From Bacteroidaceae bacterium (GTDB lineage Bacteria > Bacteroidota > Bacteroidia > Bacteroidales > Bacteroidaceae), in the NCBI GenBank assembly GCA_017398805.1, contig JAFQEZ010000047.1:1-35091 (forward strand): a stretch of DNA of 35,091 nucleotides. The letters are read 5' to 3'. Position 1 is the first letter of the stretch. Every line of letters starts with the position of its first letter. Shown here one piece after another: positions 32,649-35,091 of this stretch. The translations under genes and the position numbers were made by a program. The notes below the pieces were generated by a model. It did not search any database. It was not told the DNA's origin and saw nothing but the letters and a program-made list of their open reading frames with translations.

Positions 32649-33823
32649 TGTACAAGATAAATGATATGGTAGACAAGGTGCCTTCACCCTGTTATGTTAT
32701 GGAAGAGTCTCTGCTGCGCAGGAATCTTGCGCTTATAAGTCGTGTGGCAAGTGAAGCCGGGGTAGAGATAATCCTTGCGTTCAAGGCGTTTGCGCTTTGG
32801 AAAAGTTTCCCCATTTTCCGCGAATATATAAATTCGGTTACAGCAAGTTCCATTCATGAAGCGCGTCTTGCATTCGAGGAGTTTGGCAGTAGGGCGCATG
32901 CTTTCTCTCCTGCATACACCGTCGAGGAGTTCGGTGAAATGATGCGTTGCAGCAGCCATATATCATTCAACTCCCTGACGCAGTATGAACGTTTCTATCC
33001 TATGACAAAAGATGCCGGGCATGATATATCGTGCGGAATACGCATAAACCCTGAATATTCCGAGATTGAAACAGAGTTATATAATCCTTGTGCTCCAGGC
33101 AGCCGTTTCGGTGTTACCGCCGACCTGTTGCCCGAGGAACTGCCTGCCGGCATCGAAGGCTTCCATTGTCATTGCCATTGCGAATCGAGTTCATATGCGC
33201 TTGAGAATACTCTGGTGCATATCGAGGAGAAATTCGGCAAGTGGCTTCCGAAAATCAAATGGTTGAATCTTGGAGGCGGTCATCTGATGACGCGCAAGGA
33301 TTATGATGTGGATCATCTTATCGCTCTGCTCAAAGCTCTGCGCAGCCGTTATCCCAATCTTCAGGTTATCCTTGAACCGGGTTCGGCATTCGCTTGGCAG
33401 ACAGGTACGCTCGTCTCCGAGGTTGTGGATATCGTGGAGAGCCGAGGCATTCGTACCGCTATCCTCAACGTCAGTTTCACATGTCACATGCCCGATTGTC
33501 TTGAGATGCCGTATCAGCCGGTAGTGACAGGTGCTGACTCGCTTGATGCAGATGCTGTAAAAGGCGCTCCGTTTGAGGAGAATATCTACCGCTTGGGCGG
33601 CAACAGCTGTCTTAGCGGTGACTACATGGGCTGCTGGAAATTTCCTGAACCGCTGAAGGTGGGCGATAGGGTTGTGTTCGAGGATATGATACACTATACC
33701 ACTGTAAAGACAAATATGTTCAACGGTATATCGCACCCAGGCATCGCATTGCTCCATGAGAATGGTGAACTCGAGATGTACAAGGTTTTCAAATATGAGG
33801 ATTACCGCGACAGAATGTGCTGA
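32648..33823 (+). CDS. nspC: Carboxynorspermidine/carboxyspermidine decarboxylase
   Basis: The 391-residue PLP enzyme of the alanine racemase-fold group decarboxylates carboxyspermidine or carboxynorspermidine, the last step of the alternative polyamine pathway used by gut Bacteroidetes. The PLP lysine is K46 in LAFKAFALWK. EPGSAFAWQTG binds the cofactor phosphate, and the GGNSCLSGDYMGCW segment carries the conserved cysteine region. The start ATG overlaps the uvrD stop (TAATG), so translation is probably coupled although the functions are unrelated. The partner dehydrogenase is not in the window. Confidence 0.94.
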   Translation: MYKINDMVDKVPSPCYVMEESLLRRNLALISRVASEAGVEIILAFKAFALWKSFPIFREYINSVTASSIHEARLAFEEFGSRAHAFSPAYTVEEFGEMMRCSSHISFNSLTQYERFYPMTKDAGHDISCGIRINPEYSEIETELYNPCAPGSRFGVTADLLPEELPAGIEGFHCHCHCESSSYALENTLVHIEEKFGKWLPKIKWLNLGGGHLMTRKDYDVDHLIALLKALRSRYPNLQVILEPGSAFAWQTGTLVSEVVDIVESRGIRTAILNVSFTCHMPDCLEMPYQPVVTGADSLDADAVKGAPFEENIYRLGGNSCLSGDYMGCWKFPEPLKVGDRVVFEDMIHYTTVKTNMFNGISHPGIALLHENGELEMYKVFKYEDYRDRMC

Positions 33824-33862
33824 TGGTTGCTAAAAATGTGCTTCTAAAAAAGGCCGAAAAAA

Positions 33863-33893
33863 TTGATATTGTGCCATATTCTTGTTAATTTTG
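33863..33893 (+). promoter_or_regulatory. Promoter of the SPOR lipoprotein gene
   Basis: TTG at 33863-33865, exactly 20 bases, then TAATTTTG at 33886-33893: a perfect match to the Bacteroidetes consensus. The start near 33900 leaves about a 32-base leader. Confidence 0.8.
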
Positions 33894-33931
33894 CCGAAGT
33901 TTTGAAAAATAATCAGTAATACAATAATTTT

Positions 33932-34423
33932 ATGAAGAAGATTCTTTTTGTAGCAGTAGCAGTTTGCTCTATGTTCGTGTTCGATTCTTGTAAGTCAAAG
34001 GAAGACCTTTACAAGACAGCTTATGACAGCGCCCGTCAGGATGAGGCCGAGGGTCAGGGACAAGAGAGTGAGTTCATTGAGATTGCTCCTGTACAGTCAA
34101 CAACTTCTCAGCTTAAGGATGTTGATGACAGCTATCGTACCGAGAAGGTAGTACTTTCAGAGGGTGCGGACGGTTCGCTCAAAGCTTACAGCGTCGTTTG
34201 TGGCAGTTTTGGTGTAAAGGAGAACGCAGACAAGTTGCGTAAGTCTCTCATCAATGAGGGGTATACAGCAATCGTAGTCCAGAACCCTGCAACAGGTATG
34301 TACCGTGTGGTTTGTGCTTCTTATGACAGCCGTCAGGAGGCAGCAGAGGCTCGCGCACAGTTCAAGGCCGATCACCCGGACAACAGCGACTTCCAGAAAG
34401 CTTGGTTGCTCTACAACAAGTAA
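33932..34423 (+). CDS. SPOR-domain lipoprotein
   Basis: The 163-residue protein has a lipoprotein signal with Cys20 (FDSCKSK) and an acidic, flexible middle. A C-terminal SPOR domain (about 84-160: KAYSVVCGSFGVKENADKLRKSL...YRVVCASYDSRQEAAEARAQ) follows. SPOR domains bind denuded septal peptidoglycan, so a cell-envelope or division role is likely. The lysine after the lipobox suggests it stays in the periplasm rather than on the surface. It is preceded by a consensus promoter and followed by a strong terminator, so it is monocistronic. Confidence 0.92.
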   Translation: MKKILFVAVAVCSMFVFDSCKSKEDLYKTAYDSARQDEAEGQGQESEFIEIAPVQSTTSQLKDVDDSYRTEKVVLSEGADGSLKAYSVVCGSFGVKENADKLRKSLINEGYTAIVVQNPATGMYRVVCASYDSRQEAAEARAQFKADHPDNSDFQKAWLLYNK

Positions 34424-34445
34424 TCCCCCTGAAATTGGATACAAG

Positions 34446-34481
34446 GCGGCAGGTCTGGAAACAGAGTCTGCCGCTTTTTTT
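34446..34481 (+). terminator. Intrinsic terminator of the SPOR gene
   Basis: GCGGCAG (34446-34452) pairs with CTGCCGC (34468-34474), with a nested TCTG/CAGA stem in the loop, and is followed by seven T residues. Confidence 0.88.
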
Positions 34482-34525
34482 GTTGCTTTTTTGCCTTTGA
34501 TAGGTTACTCTTGGAATAAAAATAT

Positions 34526-34533
34526 TATCTTCG
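34526..34533 (+). promoter_or_regulatory. Possible -7 element of ruvX
   Basis: TATCTTCG has one mismatch to TAnnTTTG and lies 20 bases before the ruvX start codon. No TTG is found at the expected distance. Confidence 0.3.
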
Positions 34534-34553
34534 CAGTTTGAAATGGTATTGTT

Positions 34554-34970
34554 ATGGCGCGTTTGTTGGCTATAGATTATGGAAAAAAGAGGACCGGGTT
34601 GGCTGTATCTGATGAGATGCAGATTATAGCCGGTGGCTTGACGACTGTCCCTACTGTGGAATTGATAGGTTTTATTCTTGATTACATGAAGAAGGAACCT
34701 GTCGAACGTATAATCGTCGGCCTACCCAAACAGATGAACAATGAGCCGTCAGAGAATATGCGTCGCATTGAACCTTTCGTCAACCGTTTGCGTAAACTCC
34801 TTCCCGATACACCGGTGGAGTACCATGACGAGCGTTTTACATCAGTCTTGGCGCAGAGGACGATAATAGAAGCCGGAATAAAGAAGATGGCACGCCGCAA
34901 CAAGGAACTTGTAGACGAGGTGAGCGCGACAATCATACTGCAGTCATATATGGAAAGCAGGAGAATGTGA
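34554..34970 (+). CDS. ruvX: RuvX/YqgF family Holliday junction resolvase-like protein
   Basis: The 138-residue RNase H-fold protein has the N-terminal AIDYGKKRTGLAVSD motif (D8), the core strand IIVGLPKQMN, the DERFTS motif and the terminal DEVSATIILQSY. These are the standard RuvX/YqgF signatures. Homologues act in 16S rRNA 5' end maturation or as putative resolvases, and the name reflects homology. It is preceded by the SPOR gene's terminator and probably has its own weak promoter. Downstream lies only repeat DNA to the window edge. Confidence 0.93.
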   Translation: MARLLAIDYGKKRTGLAVSDEMQIIAGGLTTVPTVELIGFILDYMKKEPVERIIVGLPKQMNNEPSENMRRIEPFVNRLRKLLPDTPVEYHDERFTSVLAQRTIIEAGIKKMARRNKELVDEVSATIILQSYMESRRM

Positions 34971-34972
34971 AT

Positions 34973-35050
34973 GCGAAGCTTCGACAATCCTTGCAGCAAC
35001 AGGTCAAGTGTAGCACCGCGCTGGTGGTGCCGCTTGGGTTGCGGTAGGCA
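34973..35050. repeat. Diverged copy of the 107-bp repeat family
   Basis: GGTCAAGTGTAGCACCGC and TGCCGCTTGGGTTGCGG share the order and spelling of the 28912-29122 repeat (GGTCAAGCGTAGCATA...TGCCGCTTGGGTTGCG). It starts within a few bases of the ruvX stop codon. Confidence 0.65.
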
Positions 35051-35056
35051 AGGTTT

Positions 35057-35091
35057 GTGAAAACTGAAAAGTGAAAACTGAAAACTGAAAA
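35057..35091. repeat. Heptanucleotide array (family B), five units, cut by window end
   Basis: GTGAAAA, CTGAAAA, GTGAAAA, CTGAAAA and CTGAAAA run to the last base, so the array probably continues. It is the reverse complement of the unit family at 1818-1880. Confidence 0.9.

Noticed and set aside
1-35091. Prophage, integrative element or insertion sequence
   Set aside because: No integrase, transposase, phage structural gene, tRNA attachment site or terminal inverted repeat pair was seen.

Overview
The window comes from a member of the order Bacteroidales, probably a gut commensal. I base this on the TonB-dependent receptor with co-encoded surface lipoproteins, lipoboxes followed by acidic residues, the DUF5689 and DUF4595-like proteins, the FeoA-FeoB fusion, the nanLE-type sialic acid locus, the M64 peptidase and nspC. 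Several promoters also have the Bacteroidetes form, TTG then 20 bases then TAnnTTTG, with no strong Shine-Dalgarno sequences. Genus and species cannot be fixed from the sequence alone. No rRNA, tRNA, transposase, integrase or CRISPR array was seen.

Layout. Bases 2-3303 (+) hold the end of an AAA-ATPase/PD-(D/E)XK protein, arabinose-5-phosphate isomerase, a CMP-acylneuraminate/Kdo-type cytidylyltransferase and a SIMPL-domain protein. Bases 3342-7606 (-) form a tight iron/redox operon: feoAB fusion, RIC-like hemerythrin, LuxR-type regulator with a degenerate receiver, and free methionine-(R)-sulfoxide reductase. The 7607-8064 gap contains the feoAB promoter and, on the other strand, a consensus promoter followed by structured sequence and a terminator, which is a candidate small RNA. 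A small secreted proline-rich protein (8065-8433, -) and a 113-bp tandem repeat array (8588-9107) follow. Bases 9113-13843 (-) are a sialic acid catabolic operon: nanL, nanE, then a NanM-like propeller fused to a sodium/solute symporter.

Bases 13997-15966 (+) encode a HAD phosphatase and an M64 metallopeptidase lipoprotein. A DUF4595-like lipoprotein (-), CbpA-like DnaJ (+), FabG (-) and a small coiled-coil protein (+) come next. Bases 19611-25278 (-) form a TonB-dependent receptor / DUF5689 lipoprotein / four-domain lipoprotein operon, divergent from an exported endonuclease/exonuclease/phosphatase (25553-26593, +). Then come a Ser/Thr kinase with WG repeats (26823-28811, +), a repeat-rich intergenic region, an Fe-type superoxide dismutase (-), uvrD/pcrA helicase overlapping nspC (+), a SPOR lipoprotein (+) and ruvX (+).

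Themes. (1) Heptanucleotide repeats of two families recur. One is 15 units long inside feoB, where any change in copy number not divisible by three would truncate the permease, so FeoB may be phase-variable. (2) Four of the five convergent gene junctions carry long, nearly loop-free palindromes touching or near the stop codons. (3) The window has at least five other dispersed or tandem repeat types, mostly at gene 3' ends. (4) The receptor/DUF5689/exported nuclease cluster looks like a surface system for nucleic acid or phosphate-ester scavenging, but this is inference.
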